Assembly (NCBI GenBank): GCA_040509495.1
Contig: JBEVKW010000172.1
Location: forward strand, 11,297-75,296
Length of the DNA: 64,000 nucleotides
Reading direction: 5' to 3'
DNA from: Terrimonas_A sp040509495
GTDB lineage: Bacteria > Bacteroidota > Bacteroidia > Chitinophagales > Chitinophagaceae
How positions within the stretch are numbered: the stretch's first letter is position 1; every line of letters starts with the position of its first letter. Below are positions 33,960 to 43,603 of this stretch, piece by piece. The notes beneath the pieces are model-generated. The model ran no database searches, was not told the DNA's origin, and saw only the letters and a list, made by a program, of their open reading frames with translations. Made by a program: the position numbers and the translations under genes.

Positions 33960-34613
33960 ATGCCGAAAAATGTAAAAACAGGCCTTGAAGCCCTGCTTCG
34001 TCCGGAAGACAGTATCGTCGTATTGATCGATCATCAGCCATTCCAGTTCGCCAACCTGCACAGCCACGAGCCGACCATGATCATCAACGCGGTAACGGGA
34101 TTAGCCAAAGCAGCGAAGGTATTCAGTGTGCCGACGATTCTGACCACCGTTCTTGAGGAGCGTGGCGGTTTCATCCTTAAACAGCTTCAGGATGTATTCC
34201 CCGACCAGAAACCGATCAACCGGACTTTTATCAATACCTGGCAGGATACGAATGTTACCAGCATTGTAGCGAACAGCGGCCGTAAGCAGCTTATCATCGC
34301 CGGTCTGTGGACGGATATCTGCGTAGCAATGCCCGCTATCCAGGCGGCCGGTGAAGGGTATGATGTATTCGTTGTGACCGATGCATGCGGATCAAGTTCT
34401 AAGGAAGCGCATGATATGTCGATACGCCGGATGGCGGCGCATGGCATCACACCGATCAACTGGCTGGCTGTTGCTTCAGAGTGGCAACGCGACCATGCGC
34501 GCAGTGCAACAGCAGCACCTTTTGCCGATGTGATCCTGGAACATGGAGGCGCAAGCGGTGTTTCATTTGCATGGGAATTACAGTTGCTGAACACGCCTGT
34601 TCCCGCAAAATAA
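33960..34613 (+). CDS. Cytoplasmic isochorismatase-like hydrolase (YcaC type)
   Basis: 217 residues without a signal peptide. Catalytic Asp24 (VVLIDHQPFQ), KVFSVPTILTTV, NRTFINTWQD and nucleophile Cys121 in GLWTDICVAMP match the YcaC branch. It is the cytoplasmic relative of the two exported paralogues at 12033 and 44500. Followed on the same strand by the LLM monooxygenase (150 bp later, across a repeat) and pirin. Probably a small-amide hydrolase; substrate unknown. Confidence 0.9.
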   Translation: MPKNVKTGLEALLRPEDSIVVLIDHQPFQFANLHSHEPTMIINAVTGLAKAAKVFSVPTILTTVLEERGGFILKQLQDVFPDQKPINRTFINTWQDTNVTSIVANSGRKQLIIAGLWTDICVAMPAIQAAGEGYDVFVVTDACGSSSKEAHDMSIRRMAAHGITPINWLAVASEWQRDHARSATAAPFADVILEHGGASGVSFAWELQLLNTPVPAK

Positions 34614-34634
34614 TTTCACACATCTCTTTCAGCA

Positions 34635-34738
34635 GGCTGGCGTAGTTTCCCGCAGATGAACGCAGATCGATGTGCAGATACGCAGATCATTTTCTAACAC
34701 AAGAATAGGATCTGCGTTCATCACAGGGAGCCTACGCC
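34635..34738. repeat. CGCAGAT-type intergenic palindromic repeat, copy 2
   Basis: GGCGTAG (34639-34645) with CTACGCC (34732-34738), and GATGAACGCAGATC (34655-34668) with GATCTGCGTTCATC (34709-34722), are perfect inverted repeats nested in order, with TCCC/GGGA between them. The 40-nt centre has more CAGAT units. It fills the gap between isochorismatase-like and LLM genes. Confidence 0.7.
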
Positions 34739-34765
34739 CTCCCATCAAAAAACAAACACGACAAC

Positions 34766-35788
34766 ATGGAAATAGGTATAGACAGTTTCGCATCTGCAAT
34801 GTACAGCAGCAATGAACTGAACAGCATCGATGCGATGGAGCAACTTCTCGATAGAATAGTTGCCGCGGATGAGGCGGGGCTGGATGTTTTTGGTATCGGG
34901 GAACATCATAAAAAAGAGTTCCTGGATTCTGCTCCCGCAGTGATACTGGCGGCCGCTGCAGCGCGTACTAAAAAGATCCGGCTGATGAGTGCGGTGACAG
35001 TATTGAGCACGTCCGATCCTGTGCGGTTGTTCCAACAGTTCGCCACACTGGATATCATTTCCAAAGGACGCGCGGAGATCATTGCCGGCCGTGGTTCTGC
35101 AACAGAAGCATTTCCCCTGTTCGGATATAACCTGGCTGATTACGACGCTCTGTTCAGCGAAAAATTAAAACTGCTACTGCAGATCCGCGAAGAGGAGTTC
35201 GTTACCTGGTCAGGCAGGTTCAGACCCGAATTAAAAAATCAACCGGTCTACCCGCGCCCTGTACAGAAGAAATTGCCGGTATGGGTAGGCGTAGGCGGAA
35301 CACCGGAATCATTCGTTCGCGCGGGTAAACTGGGCCTTCCGCTGATGGTGGCCGTTATCGGAGGACAAACAGAGAGCTTCAGGCCACTGGTCGACCTTTA
35401 CAGAAAAACGGGTCAGGAAGCCGGATTCAAACCGGAGGAATTGAAGGTAGGATTGCATTCGCCGGGTTATGTAGGTGAAACCGATCAATCAGCGATCGCT
35501 GATTATTTTCCAGGCTATATAGAATCATGGACTAAAATTGGCCGTGAACGCGGCTGGCCACCCGTCACCAAGGCTCAGTTCGATGCAGGGGTCGCTCCGA
35601 AAGGTGTGCTCGTCGTTGGTGGTCCGGAAACAGTAGCTGAAAAATTAATGAGACACAGCAAGTCGCTCGGGGGCGTCGACCTGTTTTCATTTCAAATGGA
35701 TATTGCCGGTCTTACACACCAACAGCTAACACGGTCTATAGAACTGATCGGGTCAAAATTGATCCCGCTGGTAAAACAGCCTCGTTAA
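34766..35788 (+). CDS. LLM-class flavin-dependent monooxygenase
   Basis: 340 residues, full-length bacterial-luciferase-like fold: N-terminal MEIGIDSFA strand, GLDVFGIGEHHKKEF, RLMSAVTVLSTSDPVRLFQQFATLDIISKGRAEIIAGRGS, and VWVGVGGTPESF. The motif set places it in the group often annotated as Atu3640-type LLM oxidoreductases with flavin-reductase partners. Uses reduced FMN to monooxygenate an unidentified substrate. Lies with pirin (73 bp downstream) and a YcaC-type hydrolase upstream, a grouping seen in stress or degradation loci. Confidence 0.9.
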   Translation: MEIGIDSFASAMYSSNELNSIDAMEQLLDRIVAADEAGLDVFGIGEHHKKEFLDSAPAVILAAAAARTKKIRLMSAVTVLSTSDPVRLFQQFATLDIISKGRAEIIAGRGSATEAFPLFGYNLADYDALFSEKLKLLLQIREEEFVTWSGRFRPELKNQPVYPRPVQKKLPVWVGVGGTPESFVRAGKLGLPLMVAVIGGQTESFRPLVDLYRKTGQEAGFKPEELKVGLHSPGYVGETDQSAIADYFPGYIESWTKIGRERGWPPVTKAQFDAGVAPKGVLVVGGPETVAEKLMRHSKSLGGVDLFSFQMDIAGLTHQQLTRSIELIGSKLIPLVKQPR

Positions 35789-35860
35789 GATGTACCCGGA
35801 CTTCCTCAGATAGGTGACCATCGAACTCCATCACAATTTTTAAACAACATTGAATCTGTC

Positions 35861-36784
35861 ATGAAAAAGAGAAGTAGTTTTTCCACCCGGGGAAAACGAG
35901 AGGATATCGGCGACCTGGAAATTTACAGGATGATGCCGAACAGGTATGCGGATGCCGTTGGGCCCTTTGTTTTTTTAGATCATATTGCCCCAAGGATCCG
36001 GACAACGATCAACAAAGAAGGCACCGGGGCGCATCCGCACCGTGGTATGGCAACATTGACTTATATCCTTCATGGCGAAGCCGAACATTTTGACAGCACC
36101 GGGAATTATGCACTCGTTCATTCCGGCGGCGTTCAATGGATGAATGCGGGTAACGGGATCATTCACGATGAAACACTGAACTATGATACCCAAACGGATT
36201 CGAAACTGATCCATGTGCTGCAATTCTGGATCAACCTGCCTGCAAAGATCAAAGCCGGAAAGCCGTCTTACCTGGCTATTGAAGGCACTGACATTCCTGT
36301 GAAGACACTGGCGGATGAAAAAGGATGGATCAAAATAATCGCGGGTTCATACGATGAAGTACATGCGGTGATACCAACTTATTCGCAGCAATTCCTTTAT
36401 CATATCCATCTGGTACCGGGCGCAAATTTCGGGATCGAATTTGCCGACAAAACAGAGGTTGCCGCTTTTCTTCCCACTTTACCAGCCATCATCAATGATG
36501 AAACATTCTATGCGGGTGATTTCATCGAATACGACAGAAGTGCAGGGACGATCGAACTGCGGAATGAGAACACGGAGGCTTGTGACTTTATATTATTCGG
36601 TGGCGAACCCTATCGGGAGCCGATCTACGCTGAAGGGCCTTTCGTCATGAACTCGATGCTGGAGATCGCAGATGCCTATCGTGGTTTTTTCAATGGCGAT
36701 TACGGTAAAATAGTGTATGAACAGCAAAGAGCTAAGAATGCAGCGCTGATTGAACAGGATATGAATAGACAGGACTCACCTTGA
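35861..36784 (+). CDS. Pirin family bicupin
   Basis: 307 residues with both cupin domains. The metal site of pirin is kept: His58 and His60 (GAHPHRGMATLTYILHGEAEH), His102 and Glu104 (GNGIIHDE). Bacterial pirins bind iron; some, such as YhhW, show quercetin dioxygenase activity, others act as redox regulators. Follows the LLM gene on the same strand and converges with the UbiG-like gene. Confidence 0.92.
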   Translation: MKKRSSFSTRGKREDIGDLEIYRMMPNRYADAVGPFVFLDHIAPRIRTTINKEGTGAHPHRGMATLTYILHGEAEHFDSTGNYALVHSGGVQWMNAGNGIIHDETLNYDTQTDSKLIHVLQFWINLPAKIKAGKPSYLAIEGTDIPVKTLADEKGWIKIIAGSYDEVHAVIPTYSQQFLYHIHLVPGANFGIEFADKTEVAAFLPTLPAIINDETFYAGDFIEYDRSAGTIELRNENTEACDFILFGGEPYREPIYAEGPFVMNSMLEIADAYRGFFNGDYGKIVYEQQRAKNAALIEQDMNRQDSP

Positions 36785-36796
36785 AAAAACAGGCAA

Positions 36797-36851
36797 CGGT
36801 GTCCGCTACCAGGTGACAAATTGGACATGATGCCATTTGTCGCGGACACCG
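36797..36851. terminator. Nested hairpin between convergent genes
   Basis: CGGTGTCCGC (36797-36806) pairs with GCGGACACCG (36842-36851), and inside it GACAAAT (36815-36821) with ATTTGTC (36835-36841). On the minus strand a T run (TTTTTT) follows about 8 nt after the stem, so it may end the UbiG-like transcript; on the plus strand there is none. Confidence 0.45.
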
Positions 36852-36868
36852 GCAATGATCTTTGTGCT

Positions 36869-37681
36869 CTACGCGATCTTTCCCGGCTTGACCGCATGAC
36901 CGGCGTACAGCATATTCATATCCGTGTCTTCTACCAGGCAAAAATTTCTACCAAGGTCCGCGAACGTCCATTCGCCTTTGGCCCGTTTTCTAAGGTATTT
37001 GAGCATCACCGGAACGGAGATATTGGGTTTCGAACCGGTATGCTCTTTCCATTGCATACCTGCTTTTGTAAGGAGATGGCGGATCTCGCCTGGTTTGATG
37101 AACATTTTCCATACATGCAGACCGGCTGGCATAAAGGCCCAGCGTTTCCATTCCTGCCATATCTTGATCGCAACCAGTTTACTTACCAACGTGCGATTGA
37201 TCGTATCATAAATAAAAACGCCGCCAGGCTTCAACACCCGCGAGATCTCCATGATCACTTTAGGAAGATCGCGGACATGCTCCAGCACATCGCAGCAGAA
37301 AACAACATCAAAAGAAGCGTCGGCAAAGGGGATGTCTTCGCCTGAAGCCACCCGATAAGCGATGCTCAACCCTTGTGACGCAGCATGACTGCGGGCTGTA
37401 TGTACAGATTCATCTGCCGGGTCGATCCCGGATGTGTCAAAGCCCATTCCGGCGATCTCTTCCGTCAGGATCCCACCGCCGCTTCCAACTTCCAACGCAG
37501 ACTTACCTTTCGGATCAATGCCAAGCCGGTGCAATACCCGCTCCGCGTAGCCAACTCTCCAGGGATTCACCGAAGTTTTCAGGATATGCAGCACATCGTC
37601 TTCGTTCCACCAGATATCGCCTTGCTCCCTGTATACCTGGTTATTGATCTGGCCGTATATTTCAATGGGTGTCTTTTCCAT
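36869..37681 (-). CDS. UbiG-like SAM-dependent methyltransferase
   Basis: 270 residues. ALEVGSGGGILTEEIAGMG is SAM motif I (around residue 66), GFDTSGIDPADESVHTA motif II, FDVVFCCDVLEHVRDL and LKPGGVFIYDTINRT the later motifs. The pattern matches the UbiG O-methyltransferase family, though the protein is slightly longer and Bacteroidota use menaquinone. The true acceptor is probably another phenolic or quinone-like compound. Cupin gene 46 bp upstream, Crp-like gene before that; likely one operon. Confidence 0.8.
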   Translation of the reverse strand: MEKTPIEIYGQINNQVYREQGDIWWNEDDVLHILKTSVNPWRVGYAERVLHRLGIDPKGKSALEVGSGGGILTEEIAGMGFDTSGIDPADESVHTARSHAASQGLSIAYRVASGEDIPFADASFDVVFCCDVLEHVRDLPKVIMEISRVLKPGGVFIYDTINRTLVSKLVAIKIWQEWKRWAFMPAGLHVWKMFIKPGEIRHLLTKAGMQWKEHTGSKPNISVPVMLKYLRKRAKGEWTFADLGRNFCLVEDTDMNMLYAGHAVKPGKIA

Positions 37682-37727
37682 GATTTATTTTGATGACTGA
37701 TTATTTGATGGATTGATAAAGAAAAAA

Positions 37728-38162
37728 TTAGTTGGCCACCGCAACAAGTCCGTACTGACGCATGATGTCTTTTAATCTTGCCATATCCGGTGGACCACCA
37801 GCGCGTAGAACACTGAGCAGGTCTTTAAAATAATTAGCGGTGAAAACGCCGGGATTGGCGAACGCGAGTATCTCCACTGTTTCACTGGACTCATTGGTGA
37901 AACTGTGTATACGCCCCCGTTTGATGAAATGATGATCGCCGGGTTGTAACTGGATCGTAACATCATCAACAGTGAGAGTAAGTGTTCCTTTCAGACCGTA
38001 GATGGTTTCATCAAAGTTATCATGATAGTGCGCTGACGGCACCTTGGCATGGGGATGGATAACGACCCTGAACATCGTGAATTGTCCGTTCGTATCCATA
38101 GCATCCAGGCAAAAATGGATCTCAAGGCCATTGCCCAGATCGATCACTTCAGTTGGTTTCAT
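37728..38162 (-). CDS. Cupin domain protein
   Basis: 144 residues, single cupin: HPHAKVPSAHYHDNFDETIYGLKG holds the first metal motif (His-His-Glu), and LQPGDHHFIKRGRIHSFTN the second. Relatives are small oxygenases, isomerases or metal-binding sensors; the substrate is unknown. It is 46 bp before the UbiG-like gene and 68 bp after the Crp-like gene, with an 18-bp perfect palindrome in the latter gap. Confidence 0.85.
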   Translation of the reverse strand: MKPTEVIDLGNGLEIHFCLDAMDTNGQFTMFRVVIHPHAKVPSAHYHDNFDETIYGLKGTLTLTVDDVTIQLQPGDHHFIKRGRIHSFTNESSETVEILAFANPGVFTANYFKDLLSVLRAGGPPDMARLKDIMRQYGLVAVAN

Positions 38163-38208
38163 ACTGGTGGTTTAGTGAAGCAAAAGAAAGAGAAAACCTC
38201 TCACAAGA

Positions 38209-38226
38209 TCTTGACGCGCGTCAAGA
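38209..38226. promoter_or_regulatory. 18-bp perfect palindrome, FNR/FixK-like site
   Basis: TCTTGACGCGCGTCAAGA is fully palindromic and contains TTGAC-N4-GTCAA, close to the FNR/FixK consensus TTGAT-N4-ATCAA. It lies 46 bp upstream of the cupin start and just after the Crp-like stop codon. Probable operator of that Crp-like protein on the cupin promoter; inferred. Confidence 0.55.
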
Positions 38227-38230
38227 AATA

Positions 38231-38812
38231 TTACAAATGCATGTTTCTTTTCCGGATCCTGCTCAGCGTTTCCGGAGATACGCCAAGATAGCTGGCTATA
38301 TGATATTGAGGCAGCCGGTTGATCCAATGTGGATTTTCCTTCAGTATGCGACGGTATTTTTCATCCGGCGTTTCGTTGGTCATATTGCTCAGCAGATTCT
38401 TCAGCCAGGCGACGGTGCGTCCACGATTCTTGATCTGGTACATGGCATAGTCAGGTATGGTCCGGGTGGCATACTCCCAGTTTTTCCTGCTCAGGTAGAT
38501 CAATGTACAATTCTCCACGGCCTGCATACTCATGGTGGATGGAGTGCGGTAAATAAAGCTGTCCATTTCGCCGCACCACCACCCTTCTTCGGCAAAGAAA
38601 ATATTGCGTTCATCTCCGCCCGGAGAAATATGATACTGGCGCAAACAACCGCTTAGTACAAAACCAACGCGGTTCACCACACTGCCTTGCGCAAAGAATA
38701 ACTCATTCCTGGAAAGAGAAAAATTTTCGAACAGGGAAAGTAACTCCCTAAAAGCTTCATCAGGAAAATGATGTCTGTCGCGAAGGGTTTGAAGAAGTAA
38801 ATCTGTATTCAT
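38231..38812 (-). CDS. Crp/Fnr-family transcription regulator
   Basis: 193 residues. Cyclic-nucleotide-binding-type fold from FSLSRNELFFAQGSVVNRVGFVLSGCLRQY, and C-terminal HTH PQYHIASYLGVSPETLSRIRKRN. Like its two relatives in this window it lacks FNR N-terminal iron-sulphur cysteines. It is in line with the cupin and UbiG-like genes, probably as the first gene of that operon. Confidence 0.85.
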   Translation of the reverse strand: MNTDLLLQTLRDRHHFPDEAFRELLSLFENFSLSRNELFFAQGSVVNRVGFVLSGCLRQYHISPGGDERNIFFAEEGWWCGEMDSFIYRTPSTMSMQAVENCTLIYLSRKNWEYATRTIPDYAMYQIKNRGRTVAWLKNLLSNMTNETPDEKYRRILKENPHWINRLPQYHIASYLGVSPETLSRIRKRNMHL

Positions 38813-39027
38813 GATCGGCGGATAGAAACGTTGCGCAAATATTTATTGCAGGAGCGGGAAGATACTGATTTCTATGCCCGGTAAAATATGAATTGAAATG
38901 GCTTTATGACCAGTGTGCAGGCTGCGGGCATAATGAGGGGGCAAACCCGGTGCTGCATACCTCAGCAAGCGCGGCCTGTTTCAGATAAGGTGTCATCAAT
39001 CTGATAAGCGCCGCCTGCAGTAAAATT

Positions 39028-40965
39028 TCAGCTGGTTGAAAAAAAATCCTTTTTGATCCCCAGCTTTTTGATCTTGGAAGCGAGCGTTGTTGGTGGCACA
39101 CCCAGTATTTCTGCTGCTCCGCCTGAGCCACGGATACGGCCATTGCATTTACGGAGCACCCTTAATATGTGTTCACGTTCATTTTCCTCGATCGTCCGGT
39201 CATGTTCAGCCTGGGTGGTGGCTGGAATGCTGTTTATTGCCGATGGAAGAACGATGCCGGATATCTCCGTTCCTTTTGTTGTCAATACACTTCGCTCGAT
39301 TACATTTTCCAGTTCCCTGATGTTCCCGGGCCATGTGTAGTTCTGAAGCGAATGAAGTGCATCCCCCGTCAACCGTACTATCTTTTTTTGATTTTGCTCA
39401 GCATACAGTTTTAAAAAATGATTGGCCAGTAAAGGGATGTCTTCCTGGCGTTCGCGCAGTGCGGGGAGATGAATGGGGAATACATTCAGCCGGTAGTATA
39501 GGTCGAGTCGAAAGCGTCCTTCAGCCACTTCCTTTTCAAGATTCCTGTTCGTGGCCGCTACGACCCTGGCATTGATACGGATGGTTTCTTTACCTCCCAC
39601 CCGCTCGATCTCTTTTTGCTGCAGTACGCGCAACAGCCGCGATTGCATTTCCAGCGGCATTTCTCCTATTTCGTCAAGGAATATTGTCCCATTCCCAGCC
39701 TGTTCGAATTTGCCGATGCGTCGTTCGGTGGCACCTGTAAAAGCGCCTTTTTCATGACCGAACAATTCCGACTCGATCAGTGAAGAGGGTAATGCGCCGC
39801 AGTTGACCTTCACCAATGGACCATTCTTGCGGTGGGAAAGCCGGTGAATGTTGTCTGCAATGCTTTCCTTTCCGGTACCACTTTCCCCGGTGATCAGCAC
39901 TGATGTTTCAGCAGAAGCCACCTGCATAAGAAGGTCGAACACCTGCATGATCGGCGCACTTGTTCCTACTATGCCGGCCAGCCGGGCAACAGGGACATTG
40001 TCTTTTTCCGCGTTTGATGCAACCACCGGCTCTATGGAAGGATTATCCATGCTTTGGACGATCGTCAGCAGGCTATAGCGAAGCCGTTCACAAAGATCGA
40101 CATGGTCGGGATCGAAGCCTGCCGGTTGCCGGCTGAAAAAACTGAAATAGAAAACGCTGCCATCAGTCGCCTCCCAAATGGGCACCACCAGGTTACTTCT
40201 CATGCCGTAATGGTGCTTAATGGCTTCTTTCATTCCGGATGACTGTGTGGCCTTCTCGAAAGCTGCGTTCGTGTACAGGGTTACATTTGCTTCAGGGGAA
40301 ACCTGTTCAAGCCGCTGCCTGAGTTCATGTGTCTTTAGCTTCGTTGCCAATTGAAACTCTTCCACACCGATCACATTGTATTGATCGTATCCTGTTCGTA
40401 AAAATGCGGTGAGTTCATTCAGGTCATTGCGGGCGGTCTTTCGCACTGCCACTGCCAGGTCGTACGGAATCAATGGCTGCAAGGCCTGCACCAGCTTCAG
40501 CATTTTGGTCGGATGATCGCCATCAGATTTTTTCAGCGCCAGCAGTTGTCGCTGAAAAAATGTTTCTTTCCGCAAACCTGATTCCCTGCCGTACTCCTGG
40601 TGATAAGCCGCGATCTCCATTGTTACCAGCAGATCCCTTTCCCTGAATGGTTTGATCAGGAAGCCGAATGGATGTGTTGCTTTAGCTTCATTCAAAATAT
40701 CTTCATTCGAATTGGCTGATAAGTAAATAAACCCGATCTGTTCCTTTTTCAGGTATCTCGCAAGATCGATCCCTGTTTCTTTTCCTGAAAGAAATATATC
40801 TACCAATACCAGGGCGGGTCTTTCCTTTGAGATCAGTTCAATAGCTTCACGAACAGAGCGGGCTACGGGCTGCACTTCATAACCGGCTTTGTTCAACATC
40901 AACCGCAAATGATTTGCTTCGACGAACTGATCTTCTACAATTAAAATTTTATGTGGCGTGTCCAT
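39028..40965 (-). CDS. Sigma-54-dependent response regulator, paralogue of the 18.2-kb one
   Basis: 645 residues with the same order of domains and nearly the same positions as the protein at 18154: receiver with E11/D12 and phosphoacceptor Asp56 (LVLVDIFLS), Lys105 (LIKPFRERD), GAF-like middle region about 150-310, Walker A GESGTGKE (361-367), GAFTGA (407-412), Walker B IFLDEIGE, and C-terminal HTH AAEILGVPPTTLASKI. Starts 4 bp after the stop of its kinase partner. The strong similarity of both regulator and kinase pairs points to duplication of a two-gene module. Confidence 0.92.
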   Translation of the reverse strand: MDTPHKILIVEDQFVEANHLRLMLNKAGYEVQPVARSVREAIELISKERPALVLVDIFLSGKETGIDLARYLKKEQIGFIYLSANSNEDILNEAKATHPFGFLIKPFRERDLLVTMEIAAYHQEYGRESGLRKETFFQRQLLALKKSDGDHPTKMLKLVQALQPLIPYDLAVAVRKTARNDLNELTAFLRTGYDQYNVIGVEEFQLATKLKTHELRQRLEQVSPEANVTLYTNAAFEKATQSSGMKEAIKHHYGMRSNLVVPIWEATDGSVFYFSFFSRQPAGFDPDHVDLCERLRYSLLTIVQSMDNPSIEPVVASNAEKDNVPVARLAGIVGTSAPIMQVFDLLMQVASAETSVLITGESGTGKESIADNIHRLSHRKNGPLVKVNCGALPSSLIESELFGHEKGAFTGATERRIGKFEQAGNGTIFLDEIGEMPLEMQSRLLRVLQQKEIERVGGKETIRINARVVAATNRNLEKEVAEGRFRLDLYYRLNVFPIHLPALRERQEDIPLLANHFLKLYAEQNQKKIVRLTGDALHSLQNYTWPGNIRELENVIERSVLTTKGTEISGIVLPSAINSIPATTQAEHDRTIEENEREHILRVLRKCNGRIRGSGGAAEILGVPPTTLASKIKKLGIKKDFFSTS

Positions 40966-40969
40966 TTGA

Positions 40970-43222
40970 TTAGGGTAATGGGAAGTTTATTTCTATTTTC
41001 AATCCATTCTCGTTCGAGATCCCGAGATGACCTTTTATATCTTCACTTAATCCGCGGATGAGGCTCAATCCCAGTGAAGCATTCTTTTGAAGCGCCCCGG
41101 AATTTGCAAAACCGATACCATTGTCGCGGATGATCAACCTGAAATAACCTGGTTCGGCCTGCTTGAATGACAGGTTGATCTCTCCTTCGCTCCTGCCGGA
41201 GAATGCATATTTGAACGAATTGGTTACGGCTTCATTAACGATCAAACCAAGCGGAATAGAAAGTGAAAGCGGGAAGTTCACTTTTTCTACATCGAGAATA
41301 AACCGGACAGGGATGGATTTATCCAGGGAGTCTTGCAGGTAATCAGTCAACTCCCTGAAATAATCCGCCATATTGGTGAACGACAGGTTTTCGGATTGAT
41401 ACAATTTCTGGTGAATGATCGACATGGCCTGAACCCTGTGCTGGCTCTCGCTGATCGCATCGAGTGCTTCCTTTCCTTTGATATATTCTGCCTGGCTGGC
41501 AAGCAGACCTACTACCATGTGTAAATTATTTTTAACGCGGTGATGTATTTCGCGCATCAGCCAGTCCTTTTCTTTAACGAGTGTATTAAGCGCCTCATTT
41601 TTTTCTTCTATCAATTGTTGTTGTTTCAGCAATGCAGCATTCGCCTTTTTTTTGAGGTTGTATGCATATAAAAGCAAACCGGCGATCATCAGGATAAGCG
41701 CAGCACCTACCAGTGTTATTTTTTCGCGTGTATCAGCCTGATGAAGATGATCCTCCTGGATCTCAGCAGCTCTTTGTAATGACTGGATATTTTTTTCCTT
41801 TTTTGCCGTTTCATACTGAACATTGAAGTATTCGATCTGCCTGCTCTTTCTTTCGGTAAGCAATGAATCTTTGATGATCTTATACCGTTGAAAGTGTTTG
41901 ATCGCACTTAAAAGATCTCCTGTAGCTGAATCGACCCTGAACTGCAGCAAGGAATACTGGGCGGCATAATCTGCCCGGTTAAGTTTTTGAGCAACCGCTC
42001 TGAACGAGCCTGCATATTGCACAGCCTTCAGGTTCTGCTGTGTTGCAACATAATACGGAATGAGCGCCGTATATATCAGCGCGTACACTTCCGGATCAAA
42101 TCCTTTGCGTTCTGCCACTTTCTCCAGGAAAGCGATCTGTGGCGCGGCCTGTTCATATTCTTTCAGCTCGAGGTACGCAGGAATGAGGATCCAGGCGAAC
42201 TGTATCTTGAAATTGTCCCGTATAGCCGGATATCGCTTAAAGATCGTGTGTAAGAAATCCAATGCCTGCCGGGCCCTGCCGGTTTTCACCAGTTGTTCAG
42301 ATATACTGCTGGCAATATTGGCAATGTAATTCTTATCATCGAACCTGATGGCGATCTGAAGGGCTTTATCGAAATAAGCACTCGACTTTGCTGTATCACC
42401 AAGTTCAAAATAAGAAGAGCCCAGCCTGTTATAGTAAGTACACATCGACAGACTTGTATCTCCCAATGCTTCCGCTGTCTGAATGGCTTTTAATCCATAC
42501 TCCACCCCACGCTCATAGTCGCCCATTGCAACATGGAGTGAACCGAGCAGATCATACACGCTCATCAACCGGGGATATTTTATTTCCTGGTAAAGAGCCA
42601 GCGACTCCTGCAATGCCATGCGCGCTGCCGGCAAACGGTTGGTAATATAAAGCAGGTCTCCCTCCTCCCGCAAGCAGTCGGCCAGGCGCATCTTGTTCCC
42701 TGCCTGCCTGAACGCCTTCGCTGCACTGTCAAGATAGCTGATGCGCAGAAGGAAATAATCCATCATGGCATCTCCCGGTTCAGGCTGACCGGCATTGGTT
42801 GTTATCGACCAGAGCGACACATAAGTTTCTCCGAGTTCATCATAAGCTGACAGGCTTTTAAATATTCTTACTGCATCATCTGCTGCAAGCTTCGCCTGTT
42901 GATACTGATGATTGATCTCCGCAATATGAGCAAGCTGAAAACTGCTTTTACCTTCACCGGCCTTGTAGCGCAGTTGCCTGCTGTATTCCTGTGCCTGGCT
43001 GGCCAGTGTAAAGGCTGAGTCGACCCGCGCAGAAGGCTGACCTATTCCGTTCACCAGCCATGCTGCCCATTGTAATTGCAGGTCTACCTGTTCTGCTGAA
43101 GGCTTTTTTGTGCGCAGTACCGCCAGCCTCGACCTCGCTTCTTGCTCGCTAAAGCCAGGCTTCTGTGAAAGCCCTGGCAAGGCAAGCCAGCAACACAATA
43201 TGAACACAAGCCGTAAGCGCAT
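40970..43222 (-). CDS. TPR-containing sensor histidine kinase (HisKA_2), paralogue of the 20.1-kb one
   Basis: 750 residues: signal peptide 1-19 (ending GLSQ), about 450 residues of tetratricopeptide repeats (SVYDLLGSLHVAMGDYERGVEY, NRLGSSYFELGDTAKSSAYF), one membrane segment at 503-522, phosphoacceptor motif EIHHRVKNNLH (His560/561) and ATPase domain with NEAVTNSFKYAF and DNGIGF. Shorter in the sensor part than the copy at 20121, so ligand preference may differ. Pairs with the downstream sigma-54 regulator. The plus-strand hydrolase/isochorismatase cluster starts 380 bp behind it. Confidence 0.92.
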   Translation of the reverse strand: MRLRLVFILCCWLALPGLSQKPGFSEQEARSRLAVLRTKKPSAEQVDLQLQWAAWLVNGIGQPSARVDSAFTLASQAQEYSRQLRYKAGEGKSSFQLAHIAEINHQYQQAKLAADDAVRIFKSLSAYDELGETYVSLWSITTNAGQPEPGDAMMDYFLLRISYLDSAAKAFRQAGNKMRLADCLREEGDLLYITNRLPAARMALQESLALYQEIKYPRLMSVYDLLGSLHVAMGDYERGVEYGLKAIQTAEALGDTSLSMCTYYNRLGSSYFELGDTAKSSAYFDKALQIAIRFDDKNYIANIASSISEQLVKTGRARQALDFLHTIFKRYPAIRDNFKIQFAWILIPAYLELKEYEQAAPQIAFLEKVAERKGFDPEVYALIYTALIPYYVATQQNLKAVQYAGSFRAVAQKLNRADYAAQYSLLQFRVDSATGDLLSAIKHFQRYKIIKDSLLTERKSRQIEYFNVQYETAKKEKNIQSLQRAAEIQEDHLHQADTREKITLVGAALILMIAGLLLYAYNLKKKANAALLKQQQLIEEKNEALNTLVKEKDWLMREIHHRVKNNLHMVVGLLASQAEYIKGKEALDAISESQHRVQAMSIIHQKLYQSENLSFTNMADYFRELTDYLQDSLDKSIPVRFILDVEKVNFPLSLSIPLGLIVNEAVTNSFKYAFSGRSEGEINLSFKQAEPGYFRLIIRDNGIGFANSGALQKNASLGLSLIRGLSEDIKGHLGISNENGLKIEINFPLP

Positions 43223-43603
43223 AATTTTTACTAAGCTATTCTTTTTATACTAATCTCCTGCCAGGAAGTATTTCCCGCATTGCCACAAGATTCCGTTACC
43301 GGTACCGGCGTGGCAGAGAAGGGCGTGTTATTGTTGTATGAGGGCGCAGGGGTCCTGCAATCCAGGGGTTCATTATCACTATCCTTTTTTTAAGGAATGA
43401 TCTTTTTTACCACGCACAGACCCCTGTATACAGGGCCCGTATAAGAACCTGCATGGCGTTTCTGCGACGAAAGCTCGTTGCCCGTTTCGTTCAACGACGA
43501 TATATCGTCGGAGAACCGCCACCTGTATCGCTCATTGCTCCTGATTATCAATCATGGTTGTTATGGAATGAGATTCGTACCTGTTCTTGCATCAACCAAT
43601 GTT
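43223..43603. other. Divergent region between kinase and hydrolase genes
   Basis: About 380 bp. No gene is supported, though the hydrolase frame is open from 43478. T/A-rich stretch near 43390-43410. No clear sigma-54 promoter was found here. Confidence 0.4.

Noticed and set aside
12795..34738. CRISPR-like reading of the CAGAT repeats
   Set aside because: Units are short, irregular and palindromic, with no equal-length spacers and no cas genes.
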